64,000 nt of DNA, from positions 33,277,166 to 33,341,165 of the forward strand of contig JAJEKV010000003.1 in NCBI GenBank assembly GCA_021234155.1. The letters are read 5' to 3'. A program made the translations under genes and the position numbers. Position 1 is the first letter of the stretch. Every line of letters begins with the position of its first letter. Origin of the DNA: Isoetes taiwanensis. Taxonomy: Eukaryota; Streptophyta; Lycopodiopsida; Isoetales; Isoetaceae. Shown one piece after another: positions 10,020 through 22,199 of the stretch. The notes under the pieces were generated by a model. The model was not told where the DNA came from. It saw only the letters and a program-made list of their open reading frames with translations, and did no database searches.

Positions 10020-11562
10020 TGTGACGTTCCATGCATTTATATACGGTATCATATATGCATGTCCGGACACGCCAGCGAGATATAAGGGGTAATTGTCTAA
10101 GTGGAGGTCAACCACAATGGTTTTATTTAGCTATGTTAATAAATCCATTGTGGATAATTATAAAGTATTTGGCCTAATTACCTAATTAATCTAAATTAGT
10201 TAATTAGCAACAACAACAAGGAAGCCGCCCAAATCGATTGGCGGGGGGACCTTCCATTTTGGGCCTAGGAAAGGGGTCCTGCCCCATTTTGACTCCCAAA
10301 ATTCGAATTGGGAGCTAAGGAGGAGCAGCAGCTTATCGGCCAAGCTTGAGTTATCATCAACCACCCGCCACCCTAGTGTGATGGACCCATCTGCAGACCA
10401 TGGCTCCAGCCGGACACGGGTTAGTATGTAGATAGCTTGGTTTTCCTAGTTAGTCGAGGATTAACCCTTGTTTGAGTAGGTTAATCTCTATTTTTATGTT
10501 TTATTCAAGTTATGGATGGATGGATGTATTAGCTTAGTTCTTTTTCCGTTCCTATGGAGTTGTATGGGCTAAAGGGGTGGGTAGAGACCTAAAGGCCATC
10601 TAGCAAAGAGAGATGCTCCTAGATAGAACCCCTAAAACCACGTGATTTTGCTGCGGCATTGCACAAGAGCCTACCCGGCCGTGGATGCTATGATGTGGTT
10701 CAGCACCAAATAACGGGTATGAAGGTGAATCGGGGGTGGGGTCCCGCCTAGCGCGGCTACGGGACTCCTACAGTGTGCTAGACTTATAGCCAGTCACTGT
10801 GTGTGGGCTGGGTATGGGTCTGACACTCCCTGGGCCGGAGGGTGGGAGCCTTTATGGCCGCCACAGGCTCGAACGGGTTGGTGAGTGACCTTTAGATTTA
10901 GGGGAGTAAGTCGGTGCACGGATCACGGGGTCACTAAGGGGCACGCGTATCCTCTAGCGCACCCAGGGATCCGTCATACCCGGGGAGGGGACGCCTCCCT
11001 GACCTGCCTCATCGGACCGGGGAGATGTAACCCGGAGTAGTCCTGAAGGGTGATTCCTTGGGATTGCGTCTCCGGAGGGCTACAAGCACGTCATAGCATG
11101 ATACGGCCTATCTGCAAAGTGTGCACGGGGAGGGGCGGATGGAGTGGACAACCCTAGCCATTGTCTTATGCCGATAGCGCCATGTTATATCTCCGTCTGT
11201 TGATATCTTGAGACCACAGTCGGTTGATCCCTTGGAGTCCAGCCGGGGTAGTGCGATATTGTGTTGTTTCATGTTGTTACGTTATGGATTATCTTTTGCC
11301 ATGTTGATGAGGATGGGCCACCCTTGGGTGGTATATTATTTGCATTATGATTGGATGCTAACGTATATGTATGCTTCCGCCATAGGATTTCCCCATAGAG
11401 GGGCGTGGGCTAATGACACCTCCGTGATCCTCGCCTGGGATACTTGGCCATCCCGAGTAGTCCGAGCATGACGGAGGGCCTTGCCGTGGTGATTTAGTCG
11501 CCATGGGAGGGGAAGTCCCAGATCTATCTGATCGAGCATCAGTATGGACTCGAGCGTCCACA
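10020..11562 (+). repeat. Right LTR of the chromovirus
   Basis: It starts TGTGACGTTCC directly after the polypurine tract and ends in CA at about 11562, as expected for an LTR (about 1.54 kb). Its last 97 bases match the left LTR end. Bases 10981-11130 match window bases 1-143 in reverse. The exact 3' end is uncertain by about ten bases because a second CA occurs at 11571-11572. Confidence 0.8.
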
Positions 11563-11566
11563 CTCC

Positions 11567-11571
<5 letters not shown>

Positions 11572-11597
<26 letters not shown>

Positions 11598-11599
11598 AA
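11572..11599 (+). repeat. A28 homopolymer directly after the LTR
   Basis: There are 28 consecutive A after ctccccct, immediately 3' of the right LTR. Confidence 0.9.
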
Positions 11600-11763
11600 C
11601 CACCGCATTTGTGTTGGAGCGCAATTCCCCTCTTATTTCATTGAACATGCTATCAAAATGACCAGAGCAAGCCGATCTGCTCTTCTACTTGCTTATAAAC
11701 TATTTGCCCCTTTAAGCCTCAGATATTGGTTGCAAAGAGACCTCAAAGAATGACCGCAATGCA

Positions 11764-12851
11764 ATGATGGTTCACTCTGAGGCTAAGGCAGGGGGAAGCA
11801 GCAATTCGAGAAAAAAGAAGAAAGTTATGCCAATTGAAATACAAGATTCAGTTACTTTGACCTCACAGGATTTGATGGCATTGAACTTGGCTCCTAGCCA
11901 GCAAACTGGAATTCCGAAACCAAAGAGGAAAAGGCCATTGGATTGGCCAGATATTACGATCGGAGTAATGCTTGATTTTATGAAGGAATGCAAGGTTCAT
12001 AACAATGGGAACATTAATCTCTCCAGCAGCCAATGAAGAGAAATTATGGTCAAATTACAACCGCGTGTTGATGATTTAGAATAGAATAGAATAGAATAGA
12101 ATAGAATAGAATAGAATAGAATAGAATATGATTTTAGAAGAACCATGGCAATTGAGAAACAAATGGGACAAGTTGCAGTTGAGGTACAAGAGACTGAGAA
12201 CAGGACATGGGCTGCTCCAAATGATTGGCCTGGTTTGAGATAATTGATGATCTCAAACATGGCCAAACAAATAAGAACATTCCTGGTGCAGGGGATATGG
12301 TGATTTCGGAACATAAGCTTTTAAAGAAGCAGATATATTTACAAATACTTACATATCTAATGCATTATATGAGATAATTGGGACTGATGCATCATTCAGA
12401 AAGAAGAGCTCATTGATGTTGAATATTCTGTTCCAAGCCCTATTCCTACTAAGAGAAGTAGCAGGGAGGACAATCCTAGCGGCCATAATAAGAATTCAAG
12501 CAAACACTTGCTGCATCTCCAAACTCTGGTACTAGTCCAAGGGCAGTAGTTTGCAACCAACCAAGAGTATTAGGAAAAACAACAGCAAAGAAAAGGCCAA
12601 GGATTCCATTGATGGGGACATTGCAAGTGAATCTCTAAAATGACCACTTGTTTTAGAGAAAATGAAGTGAGAAAGCTTGAATTTATGAGGGAGGAATCCT
12701 GAAGAAGGCTGACTTCGACAAAGAGCTTGAGATCATGAGGTCAACCAACAGTCTCAAAATTGCAGAATCAATGGCAAATATAACACAAGGTATCTGTCAG
12801 CTGACAAAGGATACACTTTTGGAGATTGCCAAAATGGCTGACTCAAGATAA
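11764..12851 (+). pseudogene. Myb/SANT-like (trihelix-type) gene, broken
   Basis: The first 90 codons end in a helix typical of the Myb/SANT-like DNA-binding domain (WPDITIGVMLDFMKE). A stop follows at 12034-12036. After a pentanucleotide repeat (12078-12127) the domain continues in another frame with QLRNKWDKLQLRYKRLR. The last 47 codons before the stop at 12849-12851 (ELEIMRSTNSLKIAESM, LLEIAKMADSR) form a helical C terminus. Plant genes of this layout occur as host regulators and as the second gene of PIF/Harbinger transposons. The Harbinger transposase remnant in this window is 10 kb away, so a link is only a guess. At least three frame breaks make it non-functional. Confidence 0.75.
12078..12127. 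repeat. (AGAAT)10 microsatellite
   Basis: Ten perfect units of agaat interrupt the Myb/SANT-like pseudogene. The flanks atgattt and atgatttt on the two sides look like a short duplication. Confidence 0.95.
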
Positions 12852-15800
12852 AACCCATAAAATTAGATATCAGTACCATTTTCTTTTCTTATTCATACTT
12901 ATATTCTTCACAGAATACCATTAGATTGTTGTGCAAATACGTGTTCTTTCCAAAACTTTTAATATTGCCCTTTTTTGAAATTTGTAACAATCAAGGAGCA
13001 TTATGTTCCCTTATATTTGTAAGGCTAAGTGTGCAATTGAGGCATTCGTCTTTTCATATGCCTCGATATATGTGTAAATTAGCTTCTATTTCTATTCCTT
13101 CTTATTCAGCATGGCCAGACCAAAAGTTTTAGTCAAGAGGATAGACAGGCACTGGAGCATCAGCTGCTCAAGTTCTTCGAATTCGTCTTAAAACATGTCT
13201 GCTTCAAGCTCCTCTTCATCTTTGGACGTCATTATGTAAGACTCCAACATGGCTGTGGAGACTAATGCTTGTGCAGGTGCTACCAAGTCAAAAATTCCAT
13301 GTTTCAGCCTCCCAGCGGGTGATCTTACGGTGGATGTGTATGGGGGAGATCATAGTAGAGGATCAGCTGATAGATTGGGCTAAAGGGGCTCCTATAAGGT
13401 TTCAACTTCATGTAGAGACCGTGTACATAAGGTATCATGGCAAATGAGTCCTCGTTGAAGTCAGGGCCCCTACCTTTCCTTGTGAAAACTGCTAGAACCG
13501 TATTATGCAGTAGACTGGCAACTTTTTTATTGTACATGAAGTTCTTTTGTACAATTATAATGTTTTTTGATGAATCTAAATATGACATGGCGTTATACCT
13601 TCAGCTACTATATTTTTTTATATCATTATATATACACAATACGTTTTAACTATAACAAGCTGTTACAGTCCAATATGTATCTGGGTTTTGGCTTTCAATG
13701 ACAATTTATGGCATTATATAATAGTTCCCTTTGTATTTTGCTTTCATAAAGTACTACTGAATTTTACTTTCTACTACAGGGCAAGCTTTCCGAGCACTAT
13801 GAAGATAATTAAATTGAAAATGAAGTTAGGGTTTTATTATTCTTTGAATTGGAACCGTAATATCTTGTTTTTAGATTTCGGTTTTCTGCAACCTTGATTT
13901 GTCCATTTGTTGAAAAGCAACCTTGGTTTTGACACATCATTTTGTGTCTACCAAATTTGTATTCACTGCAAATTTTAATAAGAAAGGTGGTTTCCTTGTT
14001 CATATACATTGTCATAATGCAATAAGAGCAATCCTATACGAAGATGTGGCAGCCAGAATTTGGCTTAGATGTCAAGTCTAACCTAGGATTAGCTTTTATG
14101 AGTATTACAGTCACAATTGAGTTAAAAATGTGTCAGACATCAAATCTAGGAGACATTCGGCCACAAACACAAGTCAAACATTAGTCAATGCAAGTCAGGG
14201 GTGCAAACAATTATCAAAAATAAAGAACTCGAAATTCCAAAACAAATAGTAGAAATAGCAAGCAAGTAGAAATTTCATTGAAGTAGAAATATTACAATGC
14301 AATAATTTTGACATGTATAACATGCTACCTCATTTGTTCTGTCTCATCTTCTTTTTTATTTTGTGAGGTGGTTGGGTTTTGTGCCGGAACGCCAGATGTT
14401 ACGATCGCGGCTTCCTTCTTTCCCTCCCCTTGGGACGCAGGTGGCGAATTGAATGAGGACATCACAGGATCTCGAAGAACGGCGCGCTTCGAATTGAATG
14501 GCAAAATTTGAAATTGAATGGCGATTATCTAAATTGGGTCGGCTCCATTCTATCCTCCTATGTTTCATGCTTTGGCGCCTTTCGTTCTCATTTAAAAGCC
14601 TTCTTCTCATTTCGGCAAAACGTTCCTCGAGTTGGCCTTTTTCTTAATCGTTATTACGGCTTCCGAGAAAGAGATCTCTGCCTGCTTTGGCCCGGTTGAC
14701 AAATCTGTTGTCAAAATAATGCTTCTTCTTGCGAGCACAAAGCTTTGCCTCGATTTCTCTTTAGCACAATATAGTTGCAGTCGAACCCATACCAAGTTCG
14801 TGAAAAAGATTGAAGGGTTTTACAAAGCATTCCGGAAGGATTAAACCAAAACCTGGTAAGAATGCATGATTGCCGCTTTTGAAACGAATAGCAAAGTTTA
14901 AGAATCCTCTGCTTCCCTAACCAGGCTGAACGATTTGGATATAATGGACGATGATTGGCGGTTCGAGCTAAACGGGTCCATTCTTGCAAAGGTAAGCTGA
15001 GCTGACATCTGTATAAAGTATCTCGGATATTGATCTTAGTTGCCGAATGGGGATCCTTCACGTTTCCACAGTTAAATCTCTTTTCATCTAGGTATTCGCT
15101 CTTCTATGTATGGATCTTTATGCTTTATGTTTATTAGTTTGAGGCTTATGATTTTGTCAAGGATTTTAACTTTTTATGTGGACAGTAGATAGTTGATGCA
15201 GGAATGTCTATGGTTTGCTTCGAGATGCCATTTACACCATTTTTCCCAGGTGCATGACTTTTTGCTTATTATCTTTTGTTATATATATCATGAGAAATGT
15301 ACTTGAAAATGCATGATTGCTTCTTCATTTTTCCCTTCATTTTGCTCATTCTCGGCTATTAATTACGTTTCTTTCTCAATCCGGGGCTTTTGGTCTGTCC
15401 CGGGGTTCTTTCTTCGGCAGGCGGTGTACCCGTCTAAAGGGTTCTTTAAAGAGGTGTGTTGAACAAGTGAAATCCCTACTTTGTACAGGTTATGAATTTA
15501 GAATTTTACAAATTTCTACACTTTTAAATCTAGCACTCATGCAAGCTTTCTTACTGCTGCACATGCTTGCAATGCATGTTTTTATCTACCTCTTGCATTT
15601 TATTCTTTTTTGTGATTGCGTTTATGGTGATATATTAAACTTTAAGTGCCATTGGTTTTACGTCATATTGCCATGTGCCAACTTCTTACTTTACTTTTTC
15701 AATATCATAATGTTGCTTATTATGTGTAAGGATGGCTTATCAAGCAATGTATGTACATCATAATGTTGTCTTAGCATTGATTGTATCTCCTTCAATATGC

Positions 15801-16990
15801 CAATGAATAGATATTGCGAAAAAAGGAAATGTTTCTTGCTAAGACTTTTTATTTCTTAATTATTTAGATGGGAGAGGCAGGAAGAAGAATGTCATAATTC
15901 TTAGGAAGTTTCCAGCACACATATCCTCCTCTTAAATAGGTTGTCTATGGATGCATGTAATCCGCTCATGACCTTCATTCTAGCAAGCTGGTTAATTAAT
16001 TTGGCTTCCAAATATTTGGCCCTTAGTAGAAAAAAAGCATATGAGTGCAAGTAGTATGGTGCATGCATCTGTTGCCAGGTTTACCATGGGCCTAGATAAT
16101 ATTTCGTTGAAGATGGTCATGCATTATAATTTGAATTTTTATATGCATGGTCCTAATTCAGCTATGCAAAATTGATTGCAGGACATGAATTCGATGCAGA
16201 TGCCTTGCCTCTTAGCAACATAGATTAATTATCTAAAGAAGCACAAAAATACATCCTCTGTGTGGCCTGCAGAAGTAACGATGTTGGAGCAGGTTCTTAT
16301 GTCTTTCAATTGAATAATTTTTTCTTTTAATTTTTTAAAAATGACAGATTTGTAGAATTCATCTTGGGGAGCTCCTCTATGCCAAGGTGCTGCAAACCAC
16401 ATGCAGAACATAAGCTCCTCTGCACATGTGGAAGAGGCTTCTGAACTAGACTTTTCCCATTGAAAGATGCAAATTCAAGTTCAATATCATTCCAAAAAGA
16501 GTGTTAGTTCAAATGACAATGTGCACAATAATAATATAGGTTGTTATCCTCAGGTTCTGGAGAAAGTTGTTGCAAGTCTCAGGTCATGGAGAAAGTTATT
16601 GCAGGTTTGTGCTACAAATGCTTTCTGCTGCATTGGAAATTTTTTACCAAAGTCAAACAAGCAAAGATTCGAACACTCTTAGTGTTTGTCTCTTTGAACG
16701 AGGATGTCCGCTTTTGAACTCTCAGTATTGCAAATTTGGATGAGGAAACATTTCCTACCTAACATCGTGCATTTAAAACAAATATAGAGTGATATAGAGT
16801 TTGATTGATAGAGATGCCTTAGATTTCTGATCACGGAGTAGAAGAGTTTGCTTTGAAGCATCTCTCAATTTCAAACATGGCGTTTGCCATTTTGATCATT
16901 TGGCAATGTTCTCATGGCGTATTTAATTGAAGTGGGACAAATCTTGAATTTTGGGACTCGGACTGAAAATGGGACTCATATTGACATCAA
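12852..16990. other. Non-coding or unrecognised stretch
   Basis: I see no known gene in these 4.1 kb. Candidate spliced pieces occur on the plus strand: an ATG at 14943 reads MDDDWRFELNGSILAK up to a GTAAGC donor near 14991; a 48-base segment bounded by AG and GT lies near 15202-15249; an AG-bounded piece reading AVYPSKGFFKE is near 15420. They match no family known to me and may be chance. The rest is AT-rich. Confidence 0.3.
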
Positions 16991-17049
16991 AATTTCACAT
17001 CATATAACAAGGACTGGTTCATAATATTTTCTTGCAGAACTTCCAAATC

Positions 17050-17284
17050 ACGGGTTGAGAAAGTTGAGCGAGGTGAGATCGAAAGGGGGAGGGGAAGGGG
17101 GAAGACGGGAGTGAGAAAGGGGGGGAGAAGAGGGGCAAAGGGAAGGGGGCAAGGGAGAAGAAGGGGCAAAGGGCAAGGGGCAAGGGGGCAAGGGGGAAGG
17201 GGCAAGGGGCAAGGGGCAAGGGCAAGGGGAAGGGGCAAGGGCAGGGGCAGGGGCAAGGGAGAAGAAGGGCAAGGGGCAAGGGAA
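17050..17284. repeat. Purine-strand minisatellite, ggggcaagg type
   Basis: The plus strand is almost free of pyrimidines except single C, built from variants of ggggcaagg and gggaagg. The minus strand yields long Pro/Leu open frames, which are artefacts of composition. Confidence 0.95.
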
Positions 17285-17341
17285 CATATCTATTGAGATT
17301 AAAAATACATATTATCAAAATATAAGTAATAATTAATTTAA

Positions 17342-17605
17342 TTAATTATACAATAATTTAATTAATTTAATTAAATAAATCATTCTCCTCTTCTCGACTA
17401 GTGAGTCGAGAATTGGAAAACACCATTTTGATGGAGCTTCCAATTTTGATGGAGCATACAGTTGATGCTTATAACCTGAGGGAACTGATACTGATGCCGT
17501 GGATACAGGTAAATCACATAACATACTCATTGCTTCCACATTTCCACATCTTGTAGCAAAGTGAAAGGGCATCGCTCCATATACAAACACCACAACTGCC
17601 TCCAT
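17342..17605 (-). pseudogene. Ankyrin-repeat fragment
   Basis: On the minus strand the N-terminal part of an 87-codon frame reads GAMPFHFATRCGNVEAMSML, close to one ankyrin repeat (the usual start is G-x-T-P-L-H-x-A). The rest is not ankyrin. A second ankyrin piece lies 1 kb away at about 18480-18560 on the same strand, so both may derive from one disrupted gene. Ankyrin repeats bind other proteins. No partner domain is visible. Confidence 0.5.
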
Positions 17606-17749
17606 TCTCGACTACTGAGTCGAAAATGCCTAGTTCCCAATAGAAGGACGAACACCACAGCAACAACTACTGCCCTCAAACTGGTCTAGAACCTATCTAT
17701 TTTTTAACCTTTGAAATTTTAGCAGATAAGGGAGCAACCGAGCACCTTT

Positions 17750-18340
17750 GAATTTCTGGCAGATAAGAGATAAGGGAGCGGCCGAAGCAGATAAGAGATA
17801 AGGGAGCGGCCGAAGCAGTGCTGCTCCTCGTATTCGTGAGCTTTGAAGTTTTAGCAGATAAGAGATAAGGGAGCGGCCGGATTCTCAAGAAAGCAGCCAT
17901 AATCAAGGGCATGGAGTCGTGGGCGGCATGGAGTCTCTGTTCAAAGGCTCTGTTCAAAATAACAGAGGCTATGTTCCAGCATGGAGTCGTGGGCGCCATG
18001 GCAGAGCTGGGGCATAGGCCCAAAATCAAAGAGCTGGGCTGGGCACAGGCGTTCCTGTGATGATTCCGACCCATTCCGCTCCTTGGCATTCTAACAGGCG
18101 TTCCTGTGATGATTCCGCTCCATTCTGCTCCTTTTTTGGCTGAATTAGGTGAGAAGAATACAACGACTTGTGGAATCAGCAGACGCATTAAGAATTCGAA
18201 ACAGAAAGCCAAATCCAGCTGAAAGCAATCCCCTGTTTCTTGACGATCCCCTGTTTCAAGCTGAAAGCAATCCCCTGTTTCATTCTGCTGCATGAAGATC
18301 CAAATCCGGCTCAAAGCAATCCCCTATTTCTTGACGTGCT
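17750..18340. repeat. Cluster of short direct duplications
   Basis: The segment cagataagagataagggag recurs near 17759, 17788 and 17857. The segment gcgttcctgtgatgattccg occurs near 18048 and 18099. The segment gcaatcccctgtttc occurs near 18226 and 18267, with a variant near 18316. A 205-codon open frame on the minus strand crosses this region and matches nothing I recognise. Confidence 0.8.
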
Positions 18341-18429
18341 CTGTTCCTTTGCTCTTATTTTGGTGTCTGCAACTGGGCTTCTACCAATACCTTCTTATTT
18401 TGGTGTCTGCAACCGGGCTTGAAACAAAG

Positions 18430-18818
18430 GCTTCTGTAATTCCAGAAGATTGAAATGGCTTTGGTAAACTGAAATGCGTTCTTCTCTGCACCGTTAGCCA
18501 ATAGAGATTTTATTACCTTTACTTGTCCATTGCCTGCAGCATAGTGCAAAAGCGTCCTCCATAGCCTCCTCCGCTTGATCCTCCATAGCCAGGACCTCCT
18601 CCATAGCCACCGCCTCCTCCGTATCCCTTTCCTCCTCCATAGCCCGGCCCTCCGCCATAGCCATGCTCGTATCCCCCTTTTCAGTCTTTGTCCTTGTCGT
18701 GGAAGAAATGCGCCTTCGGATCGAACTTCGGATCCCCATGAACTTCGGATCCCCATGAACTTCGGCTCAAAATGCAGGCTCCGATTAGTGACATCAACAT
18801 TTTGGTCGAGGCCGCCAT
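18430..18818 (-). pseudogene. Glycine-rich protein fused out of frame to an ankyrin fragment
   Basis: From an ATG at 18818 the minus strand encodes MAASTKMLMSLIGACIL, a short hydrophobic N terminus like a signal peptide. A hydrophilic linker follows (DPKFDPKAHFFHDKDKD), then an in-frame TGA. After it come about 35 residues of GYGGGPGYGGGKGYGGGGGY type, as in plant glycine-rich proteins. The Gly-rich part runs directly into sequence that in the next frame reads TLLHYAAGNGQVKVIKSLL, an ankyrin repeat (about 18480-18560). The stop and the frame change make it non-functional. The chimeric look would fit fragment capture, but no transposon boundary is proven here. Confidence 0.6.
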
Positions 18819-19050
18819 AGCTAGACCTGTGTAAGGTACGTTCTTGAAACAAAGCAGAATGATCAATTAAGAAAGGAATGCTCGATTGCCTTCCTACGCC
18901 CATTTGATCCGAGCTTAAATCTCGTTCACGTGTTCCTTGGTTCCATAGCACGGTTTTGAGGATCAAGGCATGCCGGTGGGAGCTATGGCGTTGGGGAGCT
19001 TCTTCCAAGTGGTACAAAAGGAACTTCTGTCTCAAAGGTATGTACCAAAG

Positions 19051-19238
19051 TTTAAAATTCAACCATGGGCGGGAAAAAAAGGCGGGGTATTAGAAAAAAA
19101 GGAGTAAAATAATACGTTGAAAAAGAAAGTGTAAAATAAATGATTTTAAAATTCAAGCATGGGCGGGAAAAAAAGGCGTGGTATTAGAAAAAAAGGGTAA
19201 AACAATACGTTGAAAAAGAAAGTGTAAAATAAATGCTA
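19051..19238. repeat. 94-bp tandem duplication
   Basis: A unit starting tttaaaattcaa.catgggc at 19051 is repeated at 19145 with few changes (both include cgggaaaaaaaggcg and acgttgaaaaagaaagtg). Confidence 0.9.
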
Positions 19239-19754
19239 ATAATATAGGATTATATTTTGACGTGTCCCAATTTCCTCTTTTCATGTGTGTGCTACTATGT
19301 TCATGCCATGGTGCACGTTTTCTAGGCATATATTCTTATTCTAAGGTAAAAATTTAACTTTGCGAAGATCATGATATAATTTACACCTTGTGTAACCCAT
19401 TTTGAAGGTTTAAGACACAAAATGGGGACAAGTACATATTAATATATAGGTCTAATGCTTATTAATAGATTTAATGCATAGTAGGTTATAATGTGCATTA
19501 TATGTGCATATGTTGCTATTTACATGTGCATTAGGCATTACTCTTTACATAGCTAAATATGAGCCCAATGGTCCCCTCTTCATATAGCTATATGGTATGG
19601 TCCATTAGAAAGGGGGAGGGTCCATTGGATATGTGTCCATTAGATAATACATGGGGAGGGTCTATTTTTTATGGAAAATACGAGGGAAATTTATGGGGGG
19701 GGGCTTTTCATAGAAAATACATAGGATGTTTGAAGGTTATTCATTTTTTACCTT

Positions 19755-20320
19755 CTCGGACTCTGAGCTTTGAAATTGCCCTTTTTTTACTCTAGTTGCC
19801 TTTTTTGACTTGCGAGTCGAGAAAGGCCCTCAAACTTGCATTTTTAAGCTTTTGAGTTGCCTTTTTTCATTCGCGAGGAGAGAAAGGCGACACTGCTGCC
19901 GAGTTTTAGGGTTGAAGGCCTTTCGACTTCATGATCGAAACCTTGACCCATAAAACCTGCGATTTTAAACTTTTGAGAACGCCTTTCACCGACTCGGAGA
20001 GTCGAAAAGACCGACTATAAAACTTCGTTTTTAAACTTTGAACGCCTTTCTCATTTCGCGAGTCGAAGAGAACCTGACTCGCATAAAACTTCGTTTTTGC
20101 TTTGGTACGCCTTTCTCATTCATTGGTCGAGAAAATACTATTTCATAAAACTTGTGTTTTAAGCTTTGAAATGCCTTTCATTCGCCCAGTCGAGAAAGAA
20201 TATCTATAAAACTGCGTTTTTTGCTTTGGTACGCCTTTCTCCGACTTCATGAGTCGAAAGGAATATACTCCCTAAAACTGCGTTTTTTCCTTTGAGCTTC
20301 CTTTCTCATGCACGTATTTT
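19755..20320. repeat. Tandem array of about nine hairpin-forming ~62-bp units
   Basis: Each unit has a partial inverted repeat of the form CCTTTCTC..GACT..AGTCGAGAAAGG, followed by a T/A-rich spacer such as ataaaactgcgttttttgc. Hairpin centres lie near 19813, 19875, 19932, 19995, 20057, 20122, 20186, 20249 and 20310, a spacing of 57-65 bases. The same arms occur singly at 17393-17414 (ttctcgactagtgagtcgagaa) and near 17603-17621. No coding sequence is seen. Confidence 0.8.
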
Positions 20321-22154
20321 TTTGAAATGGCCCCAAAACTATGTTTTATTTTATTTTTATTGCATGTAGCATCACTCGACTAATTTGATTTTGTCTCTTG
20401 CAGTCCTTATCATGACCAAATAGTACATGCTTGGGAGGGTGGTGACATCAGTTGGACATACAAGAGGGTGGTGACATCAGTTGAACATACAAGCACGTGG
20501 CCCATAAAGGAACTCCTCATACAAATTTCTATCGTCTGTAAGTTGCTCTGTGACTAGGAGAGAGCTCCACGCGCCCTTTGCACTAGGTGGTTCATGTGTG
20601 AAGAGGGTGTAATGATTGTGCCCATACGACCACTATGGTCTCTTCACCCACTGTAATATATATTGTAATGAGCCCATTTATGAATATAAGGTATCTCAAA
20701 ACTAGTATTTTTGGGTGATTAAGTAAACGATTTGCATAATTTTTGTTGGAATTTGTGATCTATTGTCTACCCACCTAAGAAAATAGAGCCAAAATGTTCA
20801 ACTAAGAATCTTTTTCAATTAGAACTTGATAGGTCTAATGCATGTTTGCATTGCATTGTTCTTGTTCTCGACACGCTATCCTAGAAAACTGGAAGAAATG
20901 CTTGGATGCACACTAATAGACAAAAATTCCAATTATGGCCAGTTTTCGGGGCGGGGTGCTTCTTTTTGTGTAAATTAACAGGGTTCCGAAAAAAAATGGG
21001 AATGGAATGAGTCCCACTTTAATTAAATACGACTTTCTCACAGTTTGTAGCATTTTGTTGTATTTAACGGCACGCTATAGTTGCAAAAATGGATGAATAT
21101 TATTTTGACAATGTGTGACGAATCAATATATTTATCAAATACAATTAGATGGGTTGGGAGCAAGCAAATTGCTCTAGGCACGTTTTATAGATAATTCCTA
21201 ATGTTGTGCACAACTTTATTAACACTTATTGTTTCTAAATTGAGATGCAAATTCAAGCAACTGCATAGAATTGATGGGCCGAAATTGCTACTTTTGGACT
21301 ACAAGTCAATGAAGTTTTAAATTTGCACATTCTAATTAGACCGCTATTGCACCAATTAGGTGTAACATTATAGATTCTTCAATCATGATATGATATTTTT
21401 CCAAGCTACTTACTAAGAGACATCCTTCTCAACATTGGTGATAGAGACATCGCCACTCACTAAGAGATAGACATTCCTTTCTAGACACTGGGGATATGAG
21501 ACACCACCTTTTCCTAACAATGGAGATAAATGTGATACATATTTCAAAGTGGCATATGTTTTCAATAACCTTATATGTTCATACTTAACCTCCCTAACAT
21601 TTCACAAATGCTACGTATTTTGATGTCCCAAGTTCCTTTATGTTGTTACACAACGTTTGAAACCGTGTATTGTTATTATTGTCTCAAGATATTAAGAAAC
21701 TCTCTATGTAAGAAAAGGCTCTAAAGAGAATGTATGTTACCTAAAAAACTCTATATGCATGAAATGCTGGAAATTTAATGCAAAAAAATATCGAGAAGAA
21801 GCCTAAATAATGACAACCCCTAAACCAAAACCCTAAATTATATGCACTCCAGTACATCCACATATTATGCTTTACACTATGTTTTTTGTTATTCCTACCC
21901 ATTTCATGAGCCCCTAGCTAACCCATAAACCCTAAACCTTCACACTTGGCACTCCAATACATCTATAAAAAAAAATGATATTTATGTTTTTAATTCCACC
22001 CTATAAACTATAGTAACTCATTCTACATGTCCACGACTAGCTTAAAACCTAAATCTTCACACTTGGCACTCCAACACATCTACAAGAATAATTGCAAACA
22101 CTTTTATTCCACCTAGAAACTATATTAATCACCCATTCTACATGCCAGGACTAA
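20321..22154. other. AT-rich stretch without genes; small tandem repeats
   Basis: No gene is recognised. A 29-bp tandem duplication (gagggtggtgacatcagttg) starts at 20435 and 20464. Near 21930-22130 a unit of roughly 115 bases (cttcacacttggcactccaa...ttccacc) occurs twice. It lies just inside a Helitron 3' end and is probably part of that element. Confidence 0.6.
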
Positions 22155-22184
22155 TGCCCGGCATCGCCGGGCACACGTTTCTAG
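22155..22184 (+). mobile_element. Helitron 3' terminus (plus strand)
   Basis: The hairpin tgcccggc-atc-gccgggca (22155-22173) is followed 7 bases later by CTAG (22181-22184) and then T. A GC-rich hairpin a few bases before CTRR, inserted before T, is the known Helitron 3' signature. The 5' end was not located. Confidence 0.75.
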
Positions 22185-22199
22185 TAGTAATTAACTTGA

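Larger units (their letters stand above)
1..11562 (+). mobile_element. Ty3/gypsy chromovirus, degenerate, nearly complete
   Basis: The order of parts fits a chromovirus: left LTR end, primer-binding site, long 5' region, gag, protease, RT, RNase H, integrase, chromodomain, polypurine tract, right LTR. Every coding domain is recognisable but split by frameshifts and stop codons, so the copy cannot encode a working polyprotein. The visible element is about 11.5 kb, longer than a typical chromovirus, because nearly 4.7 kb lies between the primer site and gag. The left LTR is cut by the window edge, so target-site duplications cannot be checked. Confidence 0.9.

Noticed and set aside
12078..12127. 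LINE-tail insertion in the Myb-like pseudogene
   Set aside because: The flank atgatttt resembles the complement of the LINE end, but this is explained by the local duplication; the (AGAAT)10 could be a plain microsatellite. Not claimed as LINE.
17019..17318. Pro/Leu-rich frames
   Set aside because: They are translations of the ggggcaagg repeat, without any domain.
19755..20320. CRISPR-like regular spacing
   Set aside because: Repeats are degenerate, spacers are themselves repeated, and the genome is eukaryotic.
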